A program made the translations under genes and the position numbers. The notes under the pieces are model-generated. The model made no database searches. It was not told the origin of the DNA and saw only the letters and a list, made by a program, of their open reading frames with translations. Below are positions 35,207 through 47,663 of a DNA stretch of 64,000 nucleotides, piece after piece. Every line of letters starts with the position of its first letter. Position 1 is the stretch's first letter. Source of the stretch: Primulina eburnea (lineage: Eukaryota > Streptophyta > Magnoliopsida > Lamiales > Gesneriaceae); the NCBI RefSeq assembly GCF_022965805.1, contig NW_027331355.1, positions 930,001 to 994,000 on the forward strand, read 5' to 3'.

Positions 35207-38046
35207 TTAAAACTCACCGAATAACACGGGATACCGACTCCTCATTTCTGGCTCAGATTCCCACGTAGCTTCTTCCTCCGAATGATTAAGCCATTTGACC
35301 TTCACTAGCTTAACCAGTTTGTTCCGAAGCTTTTTTTCTTGTCTGTCTAAGATTTGCACTGGTCTTTCTTCATAAGACAGGTTCGGAGTGAGCTGCAACG
35401 GCTAAAAGTTCAAGACATGCGAAGGGTTCGCCATATACTTCCTCAGCATAGAGACGTGGAACACATTGTGTACTCCGGCCAGATTCGACGGAAGAGCAAC
35501 ACGATAAGCTAACGTCCCAACCCTGTCGAGGATCTCAAATGATCCAATGAATCTCGGACTAAGCTTTCCTTTCTTCCCGAACCGCATGAAACCTTTCATA
35601 GGTGCTATCTTCACAAAAACATGGTCGCCAACGACAAACTCTAGATCTCTCCTCCTCTGATCCGCATAACTCTTCTGTCGACTCTGAGCAGTCCTCAACC
35701 TATCAAGGATCTTGACTATTACATCGGTAATCTGCTGAATAATATCCGGACCTCTCCCTACTTCATCCCAATGAATGTGTGATCTGCACTTACGACCATA
35801 CAGTGCTTCATACGGAGCCATACCTATAGACGACTGAAAACTGTTGTTATAGGTGAACTCCACCAATAGCAACTTCGACTCCCAATTCCCTGAGAAATCG
35901 ATGACACATGCACGGAGAAGATCCTCCAAACTCTGGATATCTCTCTCTAACTGACCATCCGTTTGAGGATGGAAGGCTGTGCTAAACATCGACTTCGTAC
36001 CCACAGCTGAATGCAGACTCTTCCAAAAGGATGAAGTGAATCTAGGATCTCGGTCATATACTATAAAAACGGGAAAACCATGAAGTTTGACTATCTCTCG
36101 GATATAAAACTGTGCATACTGAATCATGGTGAAAGTCGTCTTAATAGGTAAGAAGTGCGCTGACTTGGTAAGACGATAAACAATCACTCAGATAGCATTT
36201 GACCCATGGTAATATTCTCCCACTTCCACTCGGGAATAGGAAGAGGCTTGAGCAAGCCTGCTGGTATCTGATGTTCCGCTTTCACTAGCTGGCACGTCAG
36301 ACACTCGGATACAAAATGTCTGATATCCTTCTTCATTCCTGGCCACCAATACAGCAACTGCAGATCTTTGTACTTCTTCGTACTCCCAGGATGAATAGAG
36401 TACGGCAACATGTGGGCCTCAGATAAAATATCTACTCGAATAGAACCGTCGCTAGAAACCCACATCTTGTCTCGATATCTCACAATACCGTCGCTAACTG
36501 TATACAAAATACTGCCCTTGGCCTCATCTCTCTGCCTCCACTTCGCCAACTGCTCATCTGCTGACTGTCCACTGCGAATATATTCTAGAAGAGAATACTG
36601 AATCGTCAAAGTAGATAGACGGGGAACTCTACCTCAAGGATATGTCTCTAGTTCAAATCTCTGCATCTCAGACTGAAGGGGTCTTGGAACAATCAAATGA
36701 GCCATCACTGCGACTTTCTTGCACATTGCATCCGCAACTACATTAGCTTTGCCCGGGTGGTAGCTAATGTCATAGTCATAGTCCTTCACTAGCTCCAACC
36801 AACGCCTCTGACGCATATTCCGCTCTTTCTGCGTAAAGAAGTACTTGAGGCTCTTATGGTCGGTAAAGATCTGGCACTTCTCTCCGTACAAATAATACCT
36901 CCAAATTTTCAAGGCAAAAACTATGGCTGCCAACTCTAGATTGTGGGTAGGGTAATTCTTCTCATGGATTTTCAACTGGCGAGAAGCATACGCTATCACC
37001 CTCCCATGCTGCATCAACACTGCGCCTAAACCGAGCTTCGAAGCATCGGTATACAAAACAAAGTCTCCGGGCCCTGATGGCATGACCAGTACTGGTGCTG
37101 AGATAAGAGCTTGCTTCAAAGTATCGAAGCTCTTCTGACACTCATCGCTCCACACAAATTTCACATTCTTCTTTGTCAACGACGTGAGTAGAACTGCGAT
37201 AGAGGAGAATCTCTGAATAAAATTCCGATAATAACCTGCTAGCCCAAGGAAAATACTGATCTCTGATGCATTTTGCGGTACAACCCAATCTCTGACTGCT
37301 GCAACTTTCGATGGATCTACCTCAATACCGCTGCTAGAAACGAAGTGTCCTAAGAACGCCACCTTCTCTAACCAGAACTCGCACGTACTGAACTTTGAGA
37401 ATAACTTGTGTTTTTGCAAGGTCTGCAAAACTGCGGTCAGATGTCTACTGTGCTCCTCATGATTCTTTGAGTAGAAGAGAATGTCATCTATGAACACTAT
37501 CACGAACTGATCAAGGTACGGCTGAAATACACGATTCATGAGATACATGAAGATCGCTGGCGCATTAGTCAAACCGAACAACATCACAAGGAACTCGAAG
37601 TGGCCATAACGAGTCCTAAAAGCAGTCTTGAGAACATCGGCATCTTTCACCTTCAATTGGTGATAACCCGAACGCAGGTCAATCTTTGAGAATACTGAGG
37701 CTCCCTGCAACTGGTCAAATAAATCTTCAATCCTCGAGAGTGGGTATTTGTTCTTCACTGTAACACTCTTCAACTCACGGTAATCAATGCAGAGCCTCAT
37801 CGAACCATCCTTCTTCTTCACAAATAAGACTGGCACGCCCCATGGTGAAAAACTCGGGCGAATGAACTCCTTGTCAAGAAGTTCCTGAATCTACTTCTTG
37901 AGTTCTGCCATCTCTGTCGGTGCTAATCGATGCGGTGCTTTTGAGATCGGTGCGGTACGTGGCATAAGCTCAATATAAAACTCCACTTCCCGCACATGTG
38001 GCATACCAGAGACGTCATCAGGAAACACGTCTAGAAAGTCCCTAGC
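35207..38046 (-). pseudogene. pol: Pol of element F, C-terminal part: RT, RNase H, integrase, chromodomain
   Basis: From high to low coordinates: [11 protein letters not shown] linker, RT with [10 protein letters not shown] and FIDDILFYS (about 37500), RNase [25 protein letters not shown], integrase zinc region CLTCQLVKAE, integrase core from [10 protein letters not shown] through [10 protein letters not shown] and DGQLERDI, GPY/F-type motif FIGSFEIL, chromodomain PVQILDRQEKKLRNK. Lesions: TAG at about 37890, a deletion and frame slip with TGA near 36185-36230 that removes the first integrase Asp, TAG at about 35402. SDRD reads YDRD. The N-terminal side is split by solo LTR H at 38046. Confidence 0.92.
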
Positions 38047-39938
38047 TGTGGGGACCCGGACGCTAATCATACTCTTAATCATCATTGAGAAAATTTAATC
38101 AATTATAATAAACATGGTCTAATTTTTTTTTAAAATACAGTATTAAATGCGGAATGTAATGGAATACATTCTAATATACATGTCAATATTAAAGTACAAG
38201 TCTTGTACTATATACAATCATTCAAACTAAGGTTTAACAACTAAATATCAAGTATCCAAACCCTATCTCAAATCAAGGTCCGTAGTCTCCACTCTAATCA
38301 TGATCTCTCTCTTCATCTCCTCGACCCCGATCCTGTCCCACCTGTTGCCATGCACACATAAAACACGACAACAGCCAGATAACTCCGGTGAGAAACACAT
38401 CTCAGTATAAATCAACGAAACATGCAATCATATAAACAATGTAAAAGCATGTAACAGATATCAGTAACATGTATCAAAATCTGAAACATAATCAATATAA
38501 AATCGTCAATCCGACTCGTGACTCCACGTCTCAGACTAGACTCAATCCTAGTCTAGGGATCCCGGTTTCCAGACGTTGGTATCCATATCGAACATCAGTA
38601 ATAGAAGAAACTCCAATTCTATCCACTTCGATATAACCAAACATCCGGTGTATTGACCTATCCGTCAGAGAATTTGGCACTTTCGCCAAATCACTATCTT
38701 GTGACAATGTGCAATGTGCCAGTGACGATTTCTTCACTATCGGCACTTATGCCACAAGATCACTCGTCTAATACTCATCTAATACATGCTTTCTATAAAT
38801 CAATAGAACAAGCATATCAATTCAAATCAATACACATAATAACAATAAGTATGCGATTTAGGAAAACTCAAGTATATCATATTCGAGTCGTTCTCCCGGT
38901 ACCACATTGACTTATACCTTTCTTTTATGGCAGTTCTGACACCGTTCCCGTCTGGAATTCAAAGTCTGTCAACTCTCAATCTGGCAATGAAAATATCAAT
39001 AATATCATATCAATATACTGCTCAAATCTATACCAATCTGATCAATCTGAATTCAACTCAAAATCAATGGCATAACGGCATACTCTCGATATTCCCGTCA
39101 ACACAATCTCAACAGATATTAATTACAATCCATAACCAATATCCAAGACAATCTGTAATCAATTCATAATTCAAATCTGTTCAATATCAATCAATATACT
39201 CTGAAAGATCATAACAATTCCATAACCATTCTGTTTCTCAATCTGAATTTGATTCTACGATGTCTAACATATCAAGAACATCATATATGAATCCTATCTG
39301 ATTCTGGAAATACCATAATTTCAAATCATACAAAAAACATAAGAAACTTACGTCCAGTTGTAGCCTGTGTCGATAGGAACACGGTACTGAAGTCGGATTC
39401 AAGATCTGACGACTATATTTTGTTCAAATCAAATTTTTGGACTCAAACTTGAAGCTTTCCCCTAAGGTATTTCGTTCCTTTCCTTCTTAAATTCTGAGGT
39501 GAAGAAGCTTTTTATATATATATATAATGCATGAAAGGGCAAGTGGCTTCATATTCTTACTGCACATCTCGCGCATATGCGCGACCTCAACTAGCGCATA
39601 TGCACAAGACCTACTGGTCTCTGCGATAAGCCTCTCGGCAGCTCGCGCATATGCACGCCCTCGCTCGGCGCATATGCGCGAGATTCTCTGGAAATGACAA
39701 TGTCTTCCCGCACAGCTTGTGCATATGCGCGCCCTTACCCCGCACATATGCGCGAGGTTTTCTGCCCATTTCGTGCATGTGCACGCATCCTGTCGCGCAT
39801 GTGCGCGAATGATACTGTCCTCGCACATTAAATCTCACATGCAATCTCATTTCGTGTCTCGGAGCAATCCTTCATAATCATATCAACTCATCAATCAATA
39901 ATAAAAAAATTAACAACAATTAAATCTCGGACATTACA
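38047..39938 (-). mobile_element. Solo LTR H of the element B family
   Basis: 1,892 bp with TG..CA ends (TGTGGGGACCC ... CGGACATTACA) and a perfect CTAGC duplication (38042-38046 and 39939-39943). No internal region, PBS or polypurine tract. Removing it rejoins the pol reading ...[14 protein letters not shown]. It is the remnant of an element deleted by LTR-LTR recombination, inserted antisense to B but in the same sense as F. A short frame 37891-38085 that crosses its left end is chimeric. Confidence 0.93.
39574..39803 (-). promoter_or_regulatory. Array of eight CATATG palindromes in solo LTR H
   Basis: Cores at 39574, 39597, 39648, 39671, 39722, 39745, 39776 and 39798 (the last two CATGTG), mostly as GCGCATATGCGC. 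Spacings 23, 51, 23, 51, 23, 31, 22. Read in LTR sense this matches the order in element B, which lacks one core. Confidence 0.85.
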
Positions 39939-39943
39939 CTAGC

Positions 39944-40435
39944 AATTTGGACATCGGAGGCTGACTGACTGGGTGCTTTGGTAACAGATACAAAGGTTGC
40001 TAAAAATGCTCGACACCCTCTACGTATAAGCTTCCTAGCCTAGACACAAGGTATTATACGCGGTAAAGGAAAGTACTTGTCTGGTTCGAATAAGAACTGC
40101 TCTCTCCCAAGCGGTCGGACTAGAACAGATCTCCTTTGGAAGTCAATCAAAACTCTGTTCCTTAATAGCCAGTCCATACCCAGAATGATATCAAATTCTG
40201 GCATCGGCAGTATGATCAGATCCGCATAGACAAGATTACCATGAAGTTCGAGGTCTATGTCTCGGACCACATTAGTACCTGTCAGCTTCTCTCCAGAAGG
40301 CAGTACTACTGAATATGCTATGTCTAGCCTGATGGTCTTGACCTTGAGGAAATTTGCAAAGGTCTCCGAAATGAACGAGTGAGTAGCCCCTGAATCTATC
40401 AAGGCATTCGTAGCTGAATGAGCTATAAAAATTAT
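39944..40435 (-). pseudogene. pol: Protease region of element F pol
   Basis: GIIFIAHSATNALIDSGATHSF leads into the retropepsin-like fold (LPMPEFDIILGMDWLL). The DSG motif is intact. A TAG at about 40040 (fits CAG) precedes ARKLIRRGCRAF, which continues in frame up to the H insertion. The upstream end, at 40435, coincides with a splice acceptor candidate. The ATG-like start at 40402 lies inside the protease, so it is not a natural start. Confidence 0.88.
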
Positions 40436-40633
40436 TCCTGAAAGATTGGAACACTATGCTGAACCCAAGAATTACAAGAACTAAACTTATAGACATGCGA
40501 AGGTCAAAGTTCTCCTAACCTAAATTCCCGAAATTAACACTGATTAGAACATGCAATCCTATCACAATTCCAAAGTTCAAGATCTCAACCCAAACCATTA
40601 AATTCCAAATACAAACTTAAAGCTTTAAGATAC
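40436..40633 (-). other. Candidate spliceosomal intron between gag and protease of F
   Basis: On the minus strand AGGATAG|GTATCTT is a donor and CCAATCTTTCAG|GAATAA an acceptor, 198 bases apart. The interior is T-rich, has in-frame stops and a branch-like TTCTAATCAG. Removing it joins ...TNPKTMLRI to GIIFIAHSATNALIDSGA in frame, which gives the expected sequence before a gypsy protease. Element D has G|GTAACC at the equivalent codon and phase (59619-59620). Confidence 0.6.
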
Positions 40634-41618
40634 CTATCCTGAGCATTGTCTTTGGGTTCGTCTCTGCTGTATGGAGGGTAAAAACTCTTCCTTGGATAGG
40701 CAGACTCCCCTGAGGGCACTCCTTCAGTAAGTGGTCAGGTCTATCACACCCCGAACCATATCTACAAACTCCAGTATGGCGGCGTGAGCACTTGGCACAG
40801 ACGGGATACTCCGAGGCTCTCGAGACTACACGTCCCTGATGCTGCTATTGAGGAGGGCGGCATGGCGCTTGGACTGGTCGTTTGCCCTGGCAATCCCTCT
40901 CAATATCATTCAGATCCTTCTCTGCAGCTTGCGCTCTGGAGACAGCGATATCGTAGGTAGTAGGGCCAGCCACCCTAACATCGCGGAGCAAGATCGGCCG
41001 TAGGCCATCCAGAAAATCTCTCAACTTGGCTCCAGCATCATTCGCAATTAGGGGCACAAAATGGCAACCCCTCTCAAACTTATGGATAAACTCCGTAACA
41101 GTCATGTCTCCCTGCCTCAGGGTCATAAATTCCCTGGTCAACCTGGAACGCACCTCTTCAGTAAAATATTTAGAGTAGAATACCTCTGTAAAGCCCGTCC
41201 AGCTCAGAGTAGCCAAATTCAAGGATACAGATGCTCCTTCCCACCACAAGCGGCTGTCTCCTCCAAACAGATAGGTCGCACAATGAACCCTATCCTCATC
41301 TCCAAGCTCCATGAATTCGAAGATAACCTCAAGTGACTTAATCCAGCCCTCGCCAATCATAGGATCTGTCGTCCCTGAGAACTTCTTTAGTCTCATCTTC
41401 ATGAACCGCTCATAGGTAGCCTCAGGCCCAGTCTGCCTGGCTACCCCTGCATTGTTCCCCGCAAACTGTGCGAAGAACTGAGTCATTTCGGCTAACATCT
41501 GGGCGTTCATGTCCTGTGGAGGGGGTGGTGGCAACTCCCTCTCTTGCCTAAGATCCTCACAATCCTCATGACGATACTCATCATCTCTCATGCGCTCAGG
41601 AATGCGTATAGGAGGCAT
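40634..41618 (-). pseudogene. gag: Gag of element F
   Basis: ATG at 41618 (MPPIRIPERMRDDEYR). The open frame extends further up, but this start fits gypsy gags. A Pro-rich N-terminus is followed by the gag domain (KFSGTTDPMIGEGWIKSLE, SRLWWEGASVS, EFMTLRQGDMTVTEF). A TAG at 40845 (fits CAG) splits it from a degenerate Cys/His region (CAKCSRRHTGVC, CDRPDHLLKECP). The frame then runs in phase to the intron donor at 40634. Closely related to the element D gag. Confidence 0.9.
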
Positions 41619-41851
41619 GCTGCTCCATACATACAACCCATACGAAACCAACATGATTACTTCTATTATTTCTTTAAATTTAAATAAATACTGCATAATC
41701 ATAATCTTGACATAAAACATCTCATGGAAACATGCTGTTAAAATATTTCATGATTTAAACGAAATGTGTAAACGTAAAACTTACAGACCGAAGACGTGAC
41801 TTCATGAGATTCTCGAGGTCAGTAGTAGTACAACCCTTAACAAGAAAATAG

Positions 41852-41863
41852 GCTCTGATACCA
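41852..41863 (-). other. Primer binding site of element F
   Basis: GCTCTGATACCA on the + strand, two bases inside the 5' LTR. The leader 41619-41851 is AT-rich and holds nothing else I can see. Confidence 0.94.
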
Positions 41864-41865
41864 AC

Positions 41866-44854
41866 TGTAAAAGGCCATATTTCGCATTCGTAATTTTGCG
41901 GAAATATTTAAAAAATTTCTCGTTAAATAAATAACATGCATCATTCATCGAATAAACTGATAAATGGATTTAATTTTTAAAATAACAGCGGAAGTAAATA
42001 TTGCTTTTCAACTCAACAACTTAAAAAAAATTCAACATAATAAAACTGTGTTTGAACATAAAAAGGTAAATAAACTGAAACATGAGGTCCTCGGGTTCCT
42101 ACTACTGCTGACCCAAGCTAGCTATCTGGTCCCCGCCCTCAGTCTCGACCTCATCAGTACCTACAACAATCAAGCCTAGTGAGTCTAAAGACTCAGCATG
42201 CATATACCGTGAACAACAAGTAAATATATCATAAAATTTCGTGTAACGTAAAAATATCGTATCGTAAAGCGTAAGGTGAAAATCGTGTCATGAGTAATTA
42301 TAAATACGTGCATATCTGAAAATCATATGTAAAAGATTCGCTCGATAGAGCCCTGTCATAAAATATCATAATGAGATTTTTCTGGTAGAGATAATGTTTC
42401 TAAGAAATTGGCCCGTAACATAACATGAACGTCTGATCAGACTAAACTACAGTATACTGGGCAGTATAGATCACCACAGCCCTTGGACTGAATGTCCGTA
42501 CCCATACATAAACATAAACCGATCATAAGTCACCGGGTAGAGATCCCATAAGCGTGCGGTGGCCACAAGACATATCGCATATATCTCAAAAATAAACATT
42601 TTATATTTTATGCACGTAATATAATTATAAGCATGTTTTTATCGAGTGATTTCGATCGTTCCCAGGCTCGTTGTGACCTAATTCTAAAATGAGAAACATG
42701 AAAATAATTTCATCTTGGCAGAAACTTAATATCCGAACCAAAAACGAGACAAACGCGACCAACAAACTAATTTCCAACTATGACTCCGTACCAACCCGAA
42801 CCAATATCGAACCATCGTTTAGTCATGATTAAAATACACCTAACATGATGAAATAATTTTCATAAGAATTGTAATTCACGAAATTCAGTGAATGGAGGCT
42901 AAAATATTGAAACGCTCTTTCGAGAGTGACTTTGGCACATTGCATCGTAAATTATCATACGACCTCTAAACTTAACCAAATCAGAAACGACCAAAAACAT
43001 GACCTTCCTAACTCATTGAGGTACTGTCCATTCCAAGGCCATAGGATGAAAGCCAACCAAGAACTCGCACAAGCCTCCTGAACCGCAACAATGCTGCTGT
43101 CAAATTTCAATGGCAGCAGCTGTGCTTGCTTCGCTTTGTTTACAAGGCTAATGGCCATTGGGGCTTGAACAACCAACCAGAGCCTCTTTCCAACATCCTA
43201 AGGTATGGTTTGAACCATGGCTAAGGGCCCTAGGCCAATCACAATCCAAGCAAACACCTAAGACAACAAAAAGCTCCCACCCGAGAACCAAGTTGCGCGT
43301 CGTGGGGTGTGTTGCTTTATTTGCTGTCTTATATAATTCCAATGGCCATATGAACGACCCTGGCTTTATCTAGACATCATGAGGTATTGTGTGAACCATG
43401 GCTAAGGGCTAGGAGCCAACCATCATCCACCCAAAAACCCCAAAACCGAAACCTCACTCACACAAAATTAGAAATGAACACCTGTGGGACACTTGCATTG
43501 TTGGTGTAAAAATCTCATGGATCCGTGAACCAAGCCATGAAAGGTTGTCTTGGTCACGTCCTAAGCATGCCAAGGGAAGGTTCCAACCATGGTTACAGGC
43601 CTTGGACCAACCATGATTGGAACAATCACCTTAGACAACCAACAATCCAAAAACGAGACTCAAAATGGCAACTATGGAAGAGTTGCAGTCAAGTCCTTTT
43701 CTTGCGTGCATGGGCTGAAAACAATGGACCAACATGACCCTAACATAATCTAGTACATGCCTAGATGCAGTTTGGAACGCCTGGAACCGAGCCAACCTCC
43801 TGAAATCACAAAAACACTCAAACCGTGAGGTGCACAGAAATCGGCTGAGAAGGCCTGCACCAAAACTTTGGCATGGTTACTGTCAAAAATCGTGTTGCTC
43901 CTTAAATCATGAACATGTGATGTTTTAAAATAGCCATAGGACTTGATTGAAGAGCAAAGAACAATATAAACATGCCTGGAATTCTTGTTTTGAAGAAAAC
44001 AAACACTACGATGAACACGGCGCGACAGAGACGAAGTTTCATTTTCTTTTCTCTCTAAATCCCTAGCTGCTACTCACGATTTTTGCTGCTAGTTTTTTGA
44101 TATTTTTGAATGAGAGGAGGGTAGGGAGATGCTAAGGAAATGAAGGGGAATGTTACTAATTAAATGGGGTGTTTGAATGGTAAACAATATCTTTCTATCC
44201 TTGATTCTTTGGGAGATAAGGAATGATGTGTGATATTATTGGATTGAGGGAGATTTGATAGGTGAGTTGGCCGAGATTTGCTAGCAAAATGAAGGTAAAA
44301 ATATTGTTTAAATCTTGAATTTTAAATCTTTAAAGTTTTAAACACCCATTATTTATTTAGTGAATTAATAAATTAAATTAGGATAAAGATTTCTTGCATG
44401 GCATGGCTCGGTCTAACAATTTATTATTAAAAATGTTAGGTTTAACTTTCTTGAATAAATTAGACCTAGATAAATTTATTCCAATTGATTACACATTTTA
44501 ATTTAGTCTATTAACTAAATATTGGACATGAGAGAATTAATTAATAACTTAAGTCTAATTAATTAAATAAAATCTTAAAACATTCTATATCATTAAAATA
44601 AATTATTCTTTGTCTTAAATTAAATTTAGGAATATTTTCTTATTATTAAATTTTATCTCGATTCTCCAACTTGTGTCCGACCTCGCTTATTTAACCGAAA
44701 AGATAAAAACTAAACCTCTGCGTTTTAAAATAAATGATCAAATTTTAAAATGACTTAAACACTCCATAAATATATAAATTAAAAAATTTATTTTTAATTT
44801 AAATAATAGTAATTATGCATGACTTATACATAATCTGATTTACTGGTTTCTACA
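41866..44854 (-). repeat. 5' LTR of element F
   Basis: 2,989 bp, TGTAAAAGGCCA to GGTTTCTACA, followed by ACAAA. Clearly homologous along its length to 32206-35171, with substitutions and small indels. The short frames inside (for example 41964-42179 and 43158-43373) mirror those in the other LTR and are not called. Confidence 0.92.
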
Positions 44855-45050
44855 ACAAATCCACTTAGCTTAGGACTTACACTACTGTCTAACTGATTTC
44901 CTAGCCTAGACTGAAGGCCACACTTTCAAGTCAACACTTGTTTAACGTTTATGCGTCAAAGACTACATACACAAGTTTAATGTCTTTGTGCAAGACTCAC
45001 TTAACTTATCAATAAGCTCTACTCTCTGTATATGTGAGTGTGTGAGAATT
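44855..45050 (-). repeat. Copia LTR relic S, piece 2
   Basis: Starts with the ACAAA duplication of F and ends with GAATT (45046-45050), the left target duplication of E. It joins piece 1 to piece 3 when F and E are removed. Confidence 0.7.
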
Positions 45051-47585
45051 TGTGAGGGCCCGTGCTCTTGATTAATTTTTAATTATCAAACAACTAGGAT
45101 TTATTAGCGTAAACAACAAAAACGAGTAAAAACTTTCCATTTTGAGCCTACATAAATTTCGCATCGACCTCCCCGTAAATAAGACATACCTAAAATTTCA
45201 AAACAACACAACAAAAGACCAAATTTCAAAACAACATAAAAAACAGAATACCAATCGCACGCAGATCCAGCTAGGCTCGATCACACCAAATAAGATCCAA
45301 CACTCAATAATACAACCATACAAATACACGAGGCATCTCCTTGGAAAATGACTCAATATATATAGTATAAATATCTGGGGACTCCCAAATCAAATCGACT
45401 CATTGAGCTTCACTGGAAGAAGCTCCGCCAGTTGCATCAGAACCAAATGTATAACCTGCTATGGGATCACAAAACAAACCACAGCAGCCCCGAGGGACAG
45501 GGGTCAAATCCCAATACGAAGATCAAATAAATTACAGCATAAATAAATGACATGTAATGAAATCAATGCATTGCAATGCATGTAAGGTGCCAATAATCTC
45601 AGGTATCAAACTTGATCTAGAGAAACAATAGCCAACTGTGGCCACATGTGCCAGGGGTGTAACGTGTCAAATACGCCCTCGGCCCTGCACATCTGCGTCA
45701 GGGGTGTCTGTCTGCAGAATTGTTCTTCCCTTCCGCTAGTCATCAAAGGTGTGACGCTTAAATTCCCTCGGCTCTGATGTCCAAATAACTCATCCAAGAG
45801 TAAACAGAAATCTCGAAAACAACGGAGTCATGGCTCGATATAAATGCGTGCTCAACAATGCATATAAATCCACAGATTATTCCAATATATTTAAAAACAA
45901 ACAATTATTAAAAAATTTAGGAATAATCTTAAAATACAACCAAACAGCACAAAAAGCACATAAACACATAATTCTCATAAAATCACATCAATTAAATTAC
46001 ACGTCGTTATAGACGTTGTAAGAAATCGATCATCCGTACCTTAACCTTCAAATTAAATCACCAAAATAACTTATGAACTCGTTGGTGCTTCCTTACTACT
46101 AAAACCTGTAGCAAATAATTTATTACCATCAAATAAATATTCAACGTTTTTCCAAATACAAGTTACTAATTCCAGCTTGGACCTAAGCTTGGTTTTAAGG
46201 TCATAACTCAACCAAAACATAACCAAAACAGACTTATCATACATGTGTAGAAACCTAACTCAAAATTCCATATTTCATCAGAAGGCATCAGAAATAAATT
46301 CTACCATCTCGACACTGAAAACTGACCAAAAACAGAAACCATGAGAAATAAGTTCTGTAACAGATTTAGGTTCGACGCTTATGAGTATATAGTTCATATC
46401 TAACTCATCATTAACTGAAATTGATATTTGTCAGTTAGAAATGAAAGACAACTCAAATATCTAAGTTTTATAGAAGAAGCCATTTCCAGAATCTCAATAG
46501 ATAAATCCTAGAATTATCAAGAAGACCCTACTACATACGCACTTCACGGCAGAAATCTATAACTGAGTAGTTTCGGCAAAATGAGTTTAACTATTTCAAT
46601 ATTGAATGGAATTTAATGATTCTTATATCAGTAAGAAGACAACACATAGCTTTAAGACTTATATTTGAATCATAAGTCCAGAATCTGAATGAATATAGGT
46701 CATAAACTCGAATTACAGTACCTATTCTATGCTGCTCCAACACAGAATTCCATTTTAACACATTTTGTAAGAAAAATCATATCGAATCCATTTCTAATTG
46801 GAATTCCATTTTGTTAGCAGCTACAGAAATATAGCACATTGATCAGTAAGTTCTATTTGAACCACAAGTCAAGAATCTTAGTGTACAAAACACACAAACC
46901 CGAAAATCAGAAGACAAATCTGTAATTCGAAACAGAAACCAACATCTTCTTCCATTAACAAATCCATGAACAAAATTTAAAACCTAGGCTTAGGGATTAC
47001 TTAAAAAGCTTCCTCTGAACTGATCTGAAGCTAGAACCGGCCTTTACACACTCTAAGGAACCAAGAAAAATGGTTAGCAAGGAGTTGGAAAACGAAGAAA
47101 CAGCTCGACAGAAACATGGTAGCAGTAGGAACAAGCTTTTCTACAATGATTATGGGCAAGGAGAGCTTAGGAACTACTGGACTTACTTGGCCGAACTCCA
47201 GCGACCTGCTAACTAGCAGCAAGGGGTGGCGAGAAGCTTCTCATGATGGAGAAGATAGTGGATGCAAGGAGAAGAGGCGAGAATCTTGAGGAGGAAATGA
47301 ATTGGGTTGGGGAAAATGAGCTTCTTTCTCACATAACACACATGTATATATATACATATATCCAATGATTTAGCCCAATTGCTAGAATGTGACTCGGTTC
47401 AAGTATTACAACTCCATAGCTATAAAACTCCGATATATGTTTTAATATCTTCTAAAATGCCGTTATTTTCTAATACGTATTCTTAACACAATTAAAATTA
47501 TCTGACTTAATTGTTTTAATTTATCATTGTAAAATAATTATTTCTAATTCTTGCCTAATATTGAATAATTAAATCCGGGTTCTCA
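45051..47585 (-). repeat. 3' LTR of element E
   Basis: 2,535 bp, TGTGAGGGCCCG to GGGTTCTCA. No credible ORF. It keeps about 230 bp near 47190-47430 (GGCCGAACTCC ... CCGATATATG) that the right LTR has lost. Confidence 0.87.
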
Positions 47586-47600
47586 TATTCTCTCCTTCTA
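47586..47600 (-). other. Polypurine tract of element E
   Basis: Minus strand AGAAGGAGAGAATA directly before the 3' LTR. Confidence 0.7.
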
Positions 47601-47663
47601 ATAGAAGATTTCTTCCTCGAAATCTAACGTACACAACACTTATACACAATGCGGTTAGAACAT

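Larger units (their letters stand above)
32206..44854 (-). mobile_element. Element F: full-length but decayed Ty3/gypsy chromovirus
   Basis: 12,649 bp including a 1,892-bp solo LTR insertion. Its LTRs are about 2.97 kb, its target duplication is ACAAA (32201-32205 and 44855-44859), and it has PBS and polypurine tract. It encodes gag, protease, RT, RNase H, integrase and chromodomain on the minus strand. LTRs differ at several positions per 100 bases in places, so it is older than T. A GT-AG intron candidate lies between gag and protease. Confidence 0.93.

Noticed and set aside
37891..38085. Separate 64-codon gene
   Set aside because: Chimera of the solo LTR H end and the F pol linker before RT.
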